Source: Thermoplasmata archaeon (GTDB taxonomy: Archaea > Thermoplasmatota > Thermoplasmata > Lutacidiplasmatales > UBA184). From it: a stretch of DNA of 36,479 nt. The stretch is taken from the NCBI GenBank assembly GCA_030038605.1, contig JASHSU010000121.1:1-36479 (forward strand). The letters run 5' to 3'. Numbering within the stretch: the stretch's first letter is position 1; every line of letters begins with the position of its first letter. Under the pieces are notes generated by a model. That model saw only the letters and a list, made by a program, of their open reading frames with translations. It was not told where the DNA came from and did no database searches. Positions 17,783 to 26,309 of the stretch are shown in pieces. Made by a program: the position numbers and the translations under genes.

Positions 17783-17856
17783 GCCGCGGTAACTCAGTTT
17801 GGGAGAGTGCAAGACTGAAGATCTTGAAGCCGCCGGTTCAAGCCCGGCCCGCGGCA
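17783..17856 (+). tRNA. tRNA-Phe (anticodon GAA)
   Basis: GCCGCGG-TA-ACTC/GAGT-G-CAAGA(CTGAAGA)TCTTG-AAGCC-GCCGG(TTCAAGC)CCGGC-CCGCGGC-A. A TATA-like tctataatac lies ~35 nt upstream. Confidence 0.95.
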
Positions 17857-18021
17857 CTCCTCCCGGCCCACCTCACGGTCCCTGTGTGGGGCCGAACGGT
17901 GCCTGTCTACCGACCGAACGATTAAAGGACCGGGTCGGCGTCTCAGCGGTGGGCCTTTTTCCCTCGTCCGGGCGATGCTCGTCCGGTGCGACGGCAACGG
18001 CCCCAGAAAGGAAGGGAACGA

Positions 18022-18804
18022 ATGGAAACGAAGGCGAAGGCGCTGGGTATCGTCGCGGTGTTCTCCGTGGTGGCTTTGCTCGGACTCACCGGGCTGGCGG
18101 CGGCGTCCGGCACCGGCTACGACCTCAGCTTCACGCAGAGTGCGTCGGGATCCAACGCGAACGCAGACCTCACCGCCGTGTCGTCGAACGACCCCGGGGG
18201 GCCGAACATTACCGTCACGCTCACGGTCGCGGGTACGTTCCAACTTACCAGCGGGGACTATTTCTACGGAGCCTGGTTCGGCGGGTCGTCGGTCACGAAC
18301 GCGACGGCCGAGGCCGTCTTCACGAACAACTCCACCGTGGGATACTACGCCGGGTACGGGAGCGGCGCCGGTGGGTTCGGTTACCTGACCTACACGCTGT
18401 CGTCGGGCGGCTCGACCCTCACGTTCTCCATTGCGAAGACCATCGTGCCTCCCTCCACCAGCTACAGTTTGAACGGATTCGCGCTCTACTCGAGTGACGA
18501 CGGCAAGACGGGCACGTACAGCTGGCTGGGAAGCAACTACAACGGCGGCGGCACGTGCACCACGACCGCGTGTACGGGCACCGGGGGCACCACGAGCTCC
18601 TCGTCGTTCGACTGGTGGATCGTGATCATTCCCGTCGTGGTCATCGTGGTCGTCATCGCGCTGGTGCTCGTCTTCGTGATGCGGCGCAAGCCGCCGATGC
18701 AGCCCGCGATGGGTCAGCCGATGGCCCCGCCCGGAGCGCCGATGGACGCGGCGGGTCAGCCGACCTGGCAGAACCCGCCGCCCCCGCCTCCTCCGCCGGC
18801 GTAG
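18022..18804 (+). CDS. Putative surface-exposed protein: signal peptide, Ser/Thr/Gly-rich ectodomain, one C-terminal TM helix and poly-Pro cytosolic tail
   Basis: METKAKALGIVAVFSVVALLGLTGLAAASG (signal); WWIVIIPVVVIVVVIALVLVFVMRRK (TM plus positive stop); tail ...QNPPPPPPPPA. Confidence 0.75.
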   Translation: METKAKALGIVAVFSVVALLGLTGLAAASGTGYDLSFTQSASGSNANADLTAVSSNDPGGPNITVTLTVAGTFQLTSGDYFYGAWFGGSSVTNATAEAVFTNNSTVGYYAGYGSGAGGFGYLTYTLSSGGSTLTFSIAKTIVPPSTSYSLNGFALYSSDDGKTGTYSWLGSNYNGGGTCTTTACTGTGGTTSSSSFDWWIVIIPVVVIVVVIALVLVFVMRRKPPMQPAMGQPMAPPGAPMDAAGQPTWQNPPPPPPPPA

Positions 18805-18821
18805 CCGGCGCGGGCCACCCA

Positions 18822-18847
18822 CCGGGTCGGGTAAACCCCCGACCCGG
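18822..18847. terminator. Perfect 10-bp hairpin CCGGGTCGGG-TAAACC-CCCGACCCGG between convergent genes
   Basis: Lies between stop codons at 18804 (+) and 18865 (-). Confidence 0.5.
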
Positions 18848-18864
18848 CCAACCTCTTCCCGACC

Positions 18865-19392
18865 TTACTTCGAGGGGACGAACCAGACGTCCGTGATGGA
18901 GTACTTGGGGTTCGGGTCGAAGCGGGCCTCGACCGGCATGCCGACGTAGAGGTCGGACTCGACGGCGTCCTTGAGACGGACCAGGAGGACGCTGCCGACG
19001 CCGTCGAACTCGACGAGGGCCAGGTTGTAGGGCGTCTCCTTGAGGAACGCCTCACTGCCGAAGTGGCACGTCGTCCAGGAGTGGAGCCGGCCCTTCTTCG
19101 GGAGGTCGATCCACTCGGTCGGGCTGCCGCAGACCATGCAGTGGCTGCGCGGCGTCGCGTAGACGAAGCCGCAGCTCTTCTTCGTGCAGTGGGAGCCGCG
19201 CAGGCGGCCCTCCGCGAGTCCCAAGAAGAACGGCGAGTCCTCGGCGTAGCTGTGGATGTAGTTGATCGAGTATGGGAACCGGATGATGAGGCTCTCCACG
19301 CCGTCGGCGTCGTGGAAGATCGCCGCGCCGGACTTGTCGAGCTCCGCCTGGACATCCCGGAACTTGTCGTAGACGGGGGGCTTGGGCCGCAT
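18865..19392 (-). CDS. Zn-ribbon/OB-fold protein (DUF35 family, acyl-CoA-associated)
   Basis: GSHCTKKSCGFVYATPRSHCMVCGSPTEWIDLPKKGRLHSWTTCHFG...NLALVEFDGVGSVLLVRLKD; overlaps the thiolase stop (TGATG). Confidence 0.88.
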   Translation of the reverse strand: MRPKPPVYDKFRDVQAELDKSGAAIFHDADGVESLIIRFPYSINYIHSYAEDSPFFLGLAEGRLRGSHCTKKSCGFVYATPRSHCMVCGSPTEWIDLPKKGRLHSWTTCHFGSEAFLKETPYNLALVEFDGVGSVLLVRLKDAVESDLYVGMPVEARFDPNPKYSITDVWFVPSK

Positions 19393-20816
19393 CAGAACCC
19401 CCGCTTGAGGATGGAGACGGTCACGACCGAGCCGGTCCCGGCGTGGCTGTGGATCGCGCCCCGCTGGGGGTTCTTGAGCTGGAGCGTCGGGTCACCGAAG
19501 TGCTTCGGGATCGTGCCCTGGAGCTGCCAGAACGCGAAGACCGCCTGCATGAGGCCCGTGGCGCCGACGGGGTGGCCGCACGCGATGAGCCCACCGGACG
19601 GGTTGACCGGCATGGTGCCGGCGTTCGGTACGGGGAAGCCGTAGTCGATCCCCTTGAGGAACGGGTCGCCGTGCTCGGTGTAAGCGTACCCCTCACCGTA
19701 CTTGCACAGACCCAGGTCTTCGTACGTCTGGATCTCGCTGGACGCATACGCGTCGTGCAGCTCGATGAAGTCGAGCTGCTTCGTGGGGTTGGTGATCCCC
19801 GCCATCCGGTACGCCTCGATCCCGGCGGCTCGGCCCGCGCGGAACGAATGGACGCCCGGGTAGGGGAGATGCTCGTAGTCCTTCGCCTTTTCGTGCGGCA
19901 TCAGCGGGACCTTGCCGAACGGGCGGTCGGCGAGCCGCATGGTGTCCGTGCCGGTGCCGACGCCGATGACCTGCACCGGCTTGTCCGTGAACTCGCGGGC
20001 GACCGACTCGGTGGTCAGGATGGCACAGGCGGCCCCGTCGCTCATCGTGCAGATCTGGTCACGGGTGAGCGGGTAGCTGATCATCTCCGAGTTGAGGACC
20101 GACTGGACGGTCGACTTCTTCGGATACTGGGCGTACGGGTTGTGCAGCGCGTTGCGGTGGTTCTTCACCGAGACGAGGCTCATGATCCGCTGCCCCTCGG
20201 CGATCGCCATGCGCTGGGCCTCCCGCTCGTCCTTGATGTGCGCGAACCGGGTCAGCCGGAGGTACTCGTAGATGTGCCGGATGACCATCAGTGCGTAGTA
20301 GCCCGTGTAGAACCCGCCGAGCGGGAAGTCGAAGTTGGTGTCGGAGGCCAGCGCGATGAACTCGTTGCCCTTCCAAGTCGCGACCCGGCTCATCGTCTCG
20401 TAGCCGGCGGCCAAACAGACATCCATCCGGCCGCTCGCGACCGCCTCGTAGGCGGCCTGGAAGCATTCGCCCCCCGTCGCGCCACCCCATTCGATACGGA
20501 CCGACCCTTTCGGGTTCATCCCGAGGTAGTCTTGGACCATGCTCGCGGCCTTCAGCTGGCGGGAGAAGTGGTCGGAAAAGTAGGAGATCCGCGTACCGTC
20601 GATCCGGTCCTTCGTGAGGCCGGGCATCTCCTTGAGCGCGTAGTCGTAGGCGCGCTTCACCATCAGACGGAAATCCATCGCCGGATGGGCCTTGGCGAAC
20701 TTCGTGACACCGCCGGTGATCATGTAGACCCGGCGGCCCGACGACCCGCTCTTCGCCCGGGGGGCGGGGGCCGGTCGGCGCGCCGTCGACTTCGATTTCT
20801 TCGCCCGTGCTGGCAA
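19392..20816 (-). CDS. Thiolase family protein (SCP2-thiolase/archaeal acetyl-CoA acetyltransferase type)
   Basis: GGATGGECFQAAYEAVASG (active-site Cys), DFIELHDAYASSEIQTYEDLGLC, NPSGGLIACGHPVGATGLMQ. TTG start giving a basic N-terminal extension. Confidence 0.9.
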   Translation of the reverse strand: MPARAKKSKSTARRPAPAPRAKSGSSGRRVYMITGGVTKFAKAHPAMDFRLMVKRAYDYALKEMPGLTKDRIDGTRISYFSDHFSRQLKAASMVQDYLGMNPKGSVRIEWGGATGGECFQAAYEAVASGRMDVCLAAGYETMSRVATWKGNEFIALASDTNFDFPLGGFYTGYYALMVIRHIYEYLRLTRFAHIKDEREAQRMAIAEGQRIMSLVSVKNHRNALHNPYAQYPKKSTVQSVLNSEMISYPLTRDQICTMSDGAACAILTTESVAREFTDKPVQVIGVGTGTDTMRLADRPFGKVPLMPHEKAKDYEHLPYPGVHSFRAGRAAGIEAYRMAGITNPTKQLDFIELHDAYASSEIQTYEDLGLCKYGEGYAYTEHGDPFLKGIDYGFPVPNAGTMPVNPSGGLIACGHPVGATGLMQAVFAFWQLQGTIPKHFGDPTLQLKNPQRGAIHSHAGTGSVVTVSILKRGF

Positions 20817-20908
20817 CGAGAATCCCTCGCGGGCCGCAGCCGGGTCCGACTCTTAGCCCTGACTCGTTCGTCCGTAATGGCCAAGTGGCCCGGCGCCTGC
20901 CCGACTCG

Positions 20909-21451
20909 ATGGACCGGCGTTTCGCCCGCCTCCGACCCGAGTCCCCACCGATCGACCCCGGCTATTCGGCCGTCCCGTCCGACGGGATGTGCCTCAACGT
21001 GTTCCTCCTCGTCCACCCACCGACCCAGCGGAGTTCGGTGCTGGCCGGGCAAATCGCGAACGACTCCCGTTGGGCCGACGTGGGCGCGCTCGGGGCGGAC
21101 CGACGCGAGCGGGTGATGGGTCGGTGGATGCTGCCGTCGCGACAGCTCCTCCTGTTCGAATCACCGGACGACGCCGCCCGCGCCGTCGCTCGTGAGCAAC
21201 TGGGGCTCGAGCCCCCGGACGTCAGCGGGCCCCGCGTATTCTCCGAGACCTACACCCGATCGGGCTCGACGGCGGCCGACCCGCACTGGGACGTCCACTT
21301 CGTCTACTCGGTCCCGGGGCCGGCCGTGCCCCCCGAATCGACCCTGTGGCAGCGGTTGGAGTACATCGAGGTCGCGGGAACGCCGCGCCACGATTTCGCC
21401 CGAGGCCACGGCGACGTGCTCGAACTCGCGGGCCTTCCGCCGGCCCCGTAG
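20909..21451 (+). CDS. Possible degenerate Nudix-like protein, hypothetical
   Basis: MDRRFARLRPESPPIDPGYSAVPSDGMCLNVFLLVHPPTQRSSVLAGQI...MGRWMLPSRQLLLFESPDDAARAVAREQLGLEPPDV; the last part resembles a Nudix box without its complete acidic signature. Confidence 0.55.
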   Translation: MDRRFARLRPESPPIDPGYSAVPSDGMCLNVFLLVHPPTQRSSVLAGQIANDSRWADVGALGADRRERVMGRWMLPSRQLLLFESPDDAARAVAREQLGLEPPDVSGPRVFSETYTRSGSTAADPHWDVHFVYSVPGPAVPPESTLWQRLEYIEVAGTPRHDFARGHGDVLELAGLPPAP

Positions 21452-21504
21452 GCCCGGCCTCCCCGAGGCTTTATCCCGGCCTTTCGTACGCGTCGCGAAG
21501 ACTG

Positions 21505-22446
21505 ATGTCGTCCCTCCCGGACCTCCTCTCGATCTCCGACGTCGCCGACCGGATCCCCCCGCTCCTCGCCGAGGCGGCACGGTTGAAGGCGACCCGACGT
21601 TCGCCCGGCCGATCCCGTCCGCTCGCCGGGCGGAGCGTGGCGCTGATCTTCGAGAAGCCGTCGACCCGGACCCGGACCTCGTTCGAGGTCGGGATCCACG
21701 AGCTCGGGGGTCATGCGGTCTACCTGTCGAAGAGCGACCTCCAGTTGGGCCGGGGCGAGACGATCGGCGACACCGCGCGGGTCCTGTCGCGGTACTGCGA
21801 CGCGATCGTCTACCGGGCGTTCCGCCACGAAGACGTCCTCGAATTGGCGCGCACCGCGTCGATCCCGGTCGTCAACGCTCTCGACGACCGAGAACATCCC
21901 TGCCAGATCCTGGCGGACCTGCTGACGATGCACGAGCGGTGGAACGGGGCGTTCCACGGCAAGCGCCTGGCGTGGATCGGGGACGGGAACAACGTCCTCC
22001 ACTCCCTGCTGCTCGGCGCGGCTGCGGTCGGCCTCGACCTCACCGCGGCGACGCCCGCGGAGTACGCCCCCCACCCGGACGTCGTGCGCGCCGCCGAGCA
22101 GCTCGCGGCCCGCTCGGGGGCGCACCTGCGGTACATTCGCGACCCCAAGGAGGCGGCGCAGGGCGCCGACGCGCTCTACACGGACGTGTGGGTCTCGATG
22201 GGCGACGAGGCGGAGGCCGCCGAGCGTCAGCGGGCCTTCGACGGGTACCAGATCAACGCCGCGCTGCTCGCTACCGCCGCCCCGACAGCGTTCGTCCTGC
22301 ATGACCTACCGGCCCACCGGGGTCAGGAGATCACGGACGACGTCCTGGACGGTCCGCAATCCGCCGCCTGGGACCAGGCGGAGAACCGCCTGCACGCCCA
22401 GAAGGCGGTCCTCGAGCTGCTCCTGCCGCCGCTGGCGGGAGCCTGA
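21505..22446 (+). CDS. argF: Ornithine carbamoyltransferase
   Basis: EKPSTRTRTSFEVGIHELGGHAVYLSKSDLQLGRGETIGDTARVLSRY, HPCQILADLLT, DVWVSMGDE; HDLPAHRG in place of HCLPxxRG. Confidence 0.93.
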   Translation: MSSLPDLLSISDVADRIPPLLAEAARLKATRRSPGRSRPLAGRSVALIFEKPSTRTRTSFEVGIHELGGHAVYLSKSDLQLGRGETIGDTARVLSRYCDAIVYRAFRHEDVLELARTASIPVVNALDDREHPCQILADLLTMHERWNGAFHGKRLAWIGDGNNVLHSLLLGAAAVGLDLTAATPAEYAPHPDVVRAAEQLAARSGAHLRYIRDPKEAAQGADALYTDVWVSMGDEAEAAERQRAFDGYQINAALLATAAPTAFVLHDLPAHRGQEITDDVLDGPQSAAWDQAENRLHAQKAVLELLLPPLAGA

Positions 22447-22464
22447 AGGGCCGCTCCGGTCCCC

Positions 22465-22821
22465 ATGCAGCTTTCGCACCGCGACCACCGGGTCGACCGC
22501 TCCCTGTTCACGGGATTCCTCGCCCTTCTCGCGCTCGTCGTCGGCGGCGCGGTGGCGGCGACGGTCGTCCCGTGGGCGGCGGTGGGCCTCGGCCTGGTCG
22601 TCCTGCTCGGTGTCGCGGGCGCCGTCTATGTCGTGCGCGCGGACCGACGTTTGCGCGAGTACGTCGAGGACGTGCGCACCGTTCACGAGGGCGGACCGGT
22701 CGATGGCTGGGTCCGCTACGAGGTCGGACAGAAGGTCCCGAGAGAGCGTCCGGTCGGACAGCCCACCGGCCGCTCGCCGCACACCCGGCCGGCGGGCGGA
22801 AGTTCCGGCACCCGTCCCTAG
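22465..22821 (+). CDS. Small membrane protein, two predicted TM helices
   Basis: SLFTGFLALLALVVGGAVAATVVPWAAVGLGLVVLLGVAGAVYVVRADRRL, then a soluble tail. Confidence 0.55.
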   Translation: MQLSHRDHRVDRSLFTGFLALLALVVGGAVAATVVPWAAVGLGLVVLLGVAGAVYVVRADRRLREYVEDVRTVHEGGPVDGWVRYEVGQKVPRERPVGQPTGRSPHTRPAGGSSGTRP

Positions 22822-23261
22822 GCGAGGGACTCGGGGTCGGCCCGCAGCCGGACCTTGAGCAACTGCTCGAGTTTGCGGACGAGCTGGTCCGGCGGATGGA
22901 ACCCGCCGGATTCGAGCTTGAGCACGACCGATTTCTTTTCGTTCAGTTTCTTGGCGAGGTCCTCGGGTTTCCACCCGAGGGCGTCGCGGGCCACCCGGAC
23001 CCGATGCGCCCAGTCCGGGGCCAGTTCGAGCTCGCCGATCTCCGTGTAGAGGTCGCGTTCTTCCAATCGTCGCCCCGTACTCATTACGCGGGTCGCGGGC
23101 GTACCGGGACGGACCGACGCGCGGGGCGCGCTCGGCGCCGGGGGCGGTGGGTCGAGGATCGTCCCGAATTTGGCGCAGTTGGCGCAGACCGAGAGGACCG
23201 TCCCCTCGACGCGAACGCGGCTCACCACGTCGACCTCGTTCCCGCACATCTCGCACAACAT
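22818..23261 (-). CDS. Multiprotein bridging factor 1 (archaeal MBF1: Zn ribbon plus Cro/XRE HTH)
   Basis: MLCEMCGNEVDVVSRVRVEGTVLSVCANCAKFG...WAHRVRVARDALGWKPEDLAKKLNEKKSVVLKLESGGFHPPDQLVRKLEQLLKVRL. Confidence 0.93.
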   Translation of the reverse strand: MLCEMCGNEVDVVSRVRVEGTVLSVCANCAKFGTILDPPPPAPSAPRASVRPGTPATRVMSTGRRLEERDLYTEIGELELAPDWAHRVRVARDALGWKPEDLAKKLNEKKSVVLKLESGGFHPPDQLVRKLEQLLKVRLRADPESLA

Positions 23262-23475
23262 CGGATCACCTGGGCGGCTCGCCGGGCGGGACGAGGCACC
23301 GGCGGACCCGGAGGTCCGGGTCCGGCAGGCCCGTCCCTCGACCGACCCCGCGCAACGCCCCTCCCACCAGCCCGCGCGATAAAGGGATTTCGAGAACGGG
23401 CCGGGGTGGCTCGGTGTTTCGCGACCCCGGGCCCCCCCTTATCTGAGGCCATCGACTCATCGGGCCGAGGCAACG

Positions 23476-23922
23476 ATGGCGACCCGCTCGAAGAAGGTGT
23501 CCCGACCGAAATCTCGCGCCCGACCCCGCACCGCCCACCCGTCCCCGCGACCCGCCGACCGGCCGCATCTGGCCAGCGTCGCCGTGGTCGTCGCGGACCG
23601 GCGTCGGTCGGTCCGGTGGTACACGGAAACGTTCGGGCTCGACCACCTGGTGGACATGGACCACTGGCAGACGGTCGGTGAGAAGGGTCGGCCCACCCAA
23701 GTTCACATCTGCCAGGTCTCCGAGTACGACGATACCGCCCCGCTCGAGCCCGGGAACGCGGGGATCGCGTTCCGCGTCCCGGGGGATTTTGTCGCCGCAT
23801 GTCAGGCGCTCGCCGACCGAGGGGTCGAGTTTTCGGTCCCGGCGACCCACGCCGAGTGGGGCTGGTGGGCCATGATCAAGGACCCCGACGGGAACGAACT
23901 CACCATCCTGCCGGAAGACTGA
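23476..23922 (+). CDS. Glyoxalase/bleomycin resistance (VOC) family protein with a basic N-terminal extension
   Basis: HLASVAVVVADRRRSVRWYTETFGLDHLV...GIAFRVPGDFVAACQALADRGVEF...GWWAMIKDPDGNELTILPED. Confidence 0.88.
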   Translation: MATRSKKVSRPKSRARPRTAHPSPRPADRPHLASVAVVVADRRRSVRWYTETFGLDHLVDMDHWQTVGEKGRPTQVHICQVSEYDDTAPLEPGNAGIAFRVPGDFVAACQALADRGVEFSVPATHAEWGWWAMIKDPDGNELTILPED

Positions 23923-24010
23923 ACCGCGGAGCGTCCCGGCGTCCGGACGGGTCGTCCGGCCCCCGCGGGCGACCGTGCGGCGCTCTCTCTCGGCGGCCGC
24001 CAGCCGAACG

Positions 24011-24020
24011 CCTAAATAGG
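24011..24020 (+). promoter_or_regulatory. Putative TATA box for the EF-1alpha cluster
   Basis: cctaaatagg ~35 nt upstream of the ATG at 24052. Confidence 0.5.
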
Positions 24021-24051
24021 GGGACCTGTTGGCCGCGCCCGGAGCCCCTCG

Positions 24052-25332
24052 ATGGCAAACAAGCCCCACCTCAACATCGTCTTCATTGGCCACGTCGACC
24101 ACGGCAAGTCCACGACGGTCGGACGCCTCCTCCTGGATACGGGGTACATCCGGCAGGAAGAGATCGACAAGTTCCGCGCGGAGGCCGAGGCGAAGGGCAA
24201 GGCGACGTTCGAGTTCGCCTGGGTCATGGACGACCTCAAGGAAGAGCGCGAGCGGGGTGTCACGATCGACATCGCCCACCGGCGCTTCGACTCCCAGAAG
24301 TACTACTTCACGATCATCGACGCGCCCGGCCACCGGGATTTCGTCAAGAACATGATCACGGGGACGAGCCAGGCCGATGCGGCCGTGCTCGTCTGTTCGG
24401 CGGCGGAAGGGGTCCAGGAGCAGACCCGGGAGCACATCTTCCTCTCGCGAACGCTCGGCGTCACCCAGATGATCGTCGCGATCAACAAGATGGACCGCCA
24501 GGAGGTCGCCTACAAGGAGGCGAAGTACGAGGAGGTCAAGGAGGAGCTGACGAAGCTGCTCAAGAACGTCGGTTTCAAGATCGACCAGCAGATCGTCTTC
24601 GTTCCGATCTCCGCGTTCAAGGACGACAACATCAACAAGCCCAGCCCCAACATGCCCTGGTACAAGGGCCCGACCCTCCTGCAGGCGCTCGACAACCTGC
24701 AGGTCCCCAACAAGCCGACCGACAAGGCGCTCCGCCTGCCGGTCCAGGACGTCTACACCATCACGGGCATCGGCACGGTCCCGGTGGGCCGCGTCGAGAC
24801 GGGCAAGCTCAAGGTCGGCGACAAGATCATCTTCCTTCCCTCGGGGAAGGGCGGCGAGGTCAAGTCGATCGAGATGCACCACGAGTCGGTCCAGGAAGCG
24901 ATCCCCGGCGACAACGTGGGCTTCAACGTCCGCGGCATCGACAAGAACGACATCCGCCGCGGGGACGTCGCGGGCCCGGCCGCCAACCCGCCGACCGTCG
25001 TCGAGAGCTTCACCGCGAACATCCAGGTGCTGAACCACCCGAGCGTCATCACGGTCGGGTACACGCCGGTGTTCCACTGCCACACGGCCCAGGTCGCCTG
25101 CGAGTTCACCGAGCTGCTGAAGCGCCTGGACCCCAAGACGGGTCAGACGGCCGAGGAGAACCCCCAGACGCTCAAGACCGGGGACGCGGCGGTCGTGAAG
25201 ATCACGCCGAAGCGCCCGCTCGTGCTGGAGAAGTACAAGGAGTTCCCCCAGTTGGGCCGCTTCGCCGTCCGCGACATGGGTCAGACCGTCGCGGCGGGCG
25301 TCGTCGTCGACCTCAAGAAGCGCGAGGCATAG
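24052..25332 (+). CDS. tuf: Translation elongation factor EF-1 alpha (aEF1A)
   Basis: [53 protein letters not shown]. Confidence 0.98.
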   Translation: MANKPHLNIVFIGHVDHGKSTTVGRLLLDTGYIRQEEIDKFRAEAEAKGKATFEFAWVMDDLKEERERGVTIDIAHRRFDSQKYYFTIIDAPGHRDFVKNMITGTSQADAAVLVCSAAEGVQEQTREHIFLSRTLGVTQMIVAINKMDRQEVAYKEAKYEEVKEELTKLLKNVGFKIDQQIVFVPISAFKDDNINKPSPNMPWYKGPTLLQALDNLQVPNKPTDKALRLPVQDVYTITGIGTVPVGRVETGKLKVGDKIIFLPSGKGGEVKSIEMHHESVQEAIPGDNVGFNVRGIDKNDIRRGDVAGPAANPPTVVESFTANIQVLNHPSVITVGYTPVFHCHTAQVACEFTELLKRLDPKTGQTAEENPQTLKTGDAAVVKITPKRPLVLEKYKEFPQLGRFAVRDMGQTVAAGVVVDLKKREA

Positions 25333-25369
25333 GCCTCTCGGGACGTCGCGGGAGAGGGCGGAGCTATCG

Positions 25370-25678
25370 ATGCAGAAGGCTCGGATCGCTCTCTCGGGAA
25401 CGGACGCGGGGAAGGTCGACTCGATCTGCAAGCAGATCCGGGAGATCTCCTCCAAGACCGGGGTCGAGATCTCCGGCCCGATCCCCCTGCCCACCAAGCG
25501 GCTCAAGGTCCCGGTCCGTAAGGGACCGGACGGCGGCGGCACGAGCACGATCGACCACTGGGAGATGCGGATCCACAAGCGGCTCATCGACCTCGCGGCC
25601 GACGAGCGCGCGCTCCGTCAGGTGATGCGCATCCAGGTCCCGGACGGCGTCAACATCGAGATCGTGCTGACCGGGTAG
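25370..25678 (+). CDS. rpsJ: 30S ribosomal protein S10
   Basis: [75 protein letters not shown]. Confidence 0.97.
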   Translation: MQKARIALSGTDAGKVDSICKQIREISSKTGVEISGPIPLPTKRLKVPVRKGPDGGGTSTIDHWEMRIHKRLIDLAADERALRQVMRIQVPDGVNIEIVLTG

Positions 25679-25682
25679 CCGG

Positions 25683-26309
25683 GTGTTCGCGCCGGGCGCG
25701 GCCCGCCCCCTGGGCGTCGGCGCGGCGGTCCTTCTGCTCGGTGCCGGGGTCGAGGTCGCCGGAGTACTGCCTCGCTCCTATGTACTCGTCGCGTTCCTCG
25801 TCCTCGGCGCCGGCCTCTGGGGGTTCTTCGCCGCCTTCTTCCGCGACCCGGATCGGACCCCGGGCGAGGGCGTCGTGTCGGCCGCGGACGGCGTCGTCCG
25901 GGCGGTCACGGACGAGGGGGACCGGACGCGGGTGTCGGTCTTCATGAACGTCACCAACGTCCACGTGAACCGGCTACCGATGGACGCCACGTTCGCGGCG
26001 ATCGGGACCGCCGGCCACGGCTACCGGCCTGCCTATCGGCCGGACGCGGACCGGAACGTCGCGCGCACGTACGACCTCTCCACCCCCTACGGCCCCGTTC
26101 AGGTCGTGCAGGTGACGGGCATCGTGGCCCGTCGTCTGGTCTCGTTCGTACGGCCGGGCGACACCCGGCGCAAGGGGGACCGGTTCGGGATGATCGTGCT
26201 CGGCTCACGGGTCGACGTCCTCTGGCCGCGCGACCGGCTCTCGCCGACGGTCGCGCCCGGCGACCGGGTGCGCGCGGGCGTGACGACCATCGCACGGGAG
26301 CGCCGGTGA
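25683..26309 (+). CDS. psd: Phosphatidylserine/archaetidylserine decarboxylase (short type)
   Basis: FFRDPDRTPGEGVVSAADGVV, FMNVTNVHVNRLPMDA, RFGMIVLGSRVDV (pyruvoyl Gly-Ser cleavage site). GTG start. Confidence 0.92.
   Translation: MFAPGAARPLGVGAAVLLLGAGVEVAGVLPRSYVLVAFLVLGAGLWGFFAAFFRDPDRTPGEGVVSAADGVVRAVTDEGDRTRVSVFMNVTNVHVNRLPMDATFAAIGTAGHGYRPAYRPDADRNVARTYDLSTPYGPVQVVQVTGIVARRLVSFVRPGDTRRKGDRFGMIVLGSRVDVLWPRDRLSPTVAPGDRVRAGVTTIARERR

Noticed and set aside
17597-17857. N-terminal extension of the topA ORF (MPRAGLEPAASRSSVLHSPKL...)
   Set aside because: It is the antisense translation of tRNA-Phe plus intergenic DNA. GTG at 17596 gives the expected topA N-terminus.
23266-25587. 773-aa - strand ORF
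   Set aside because: Antisense shadow of the VOC protein, EF-1alpha and S10.
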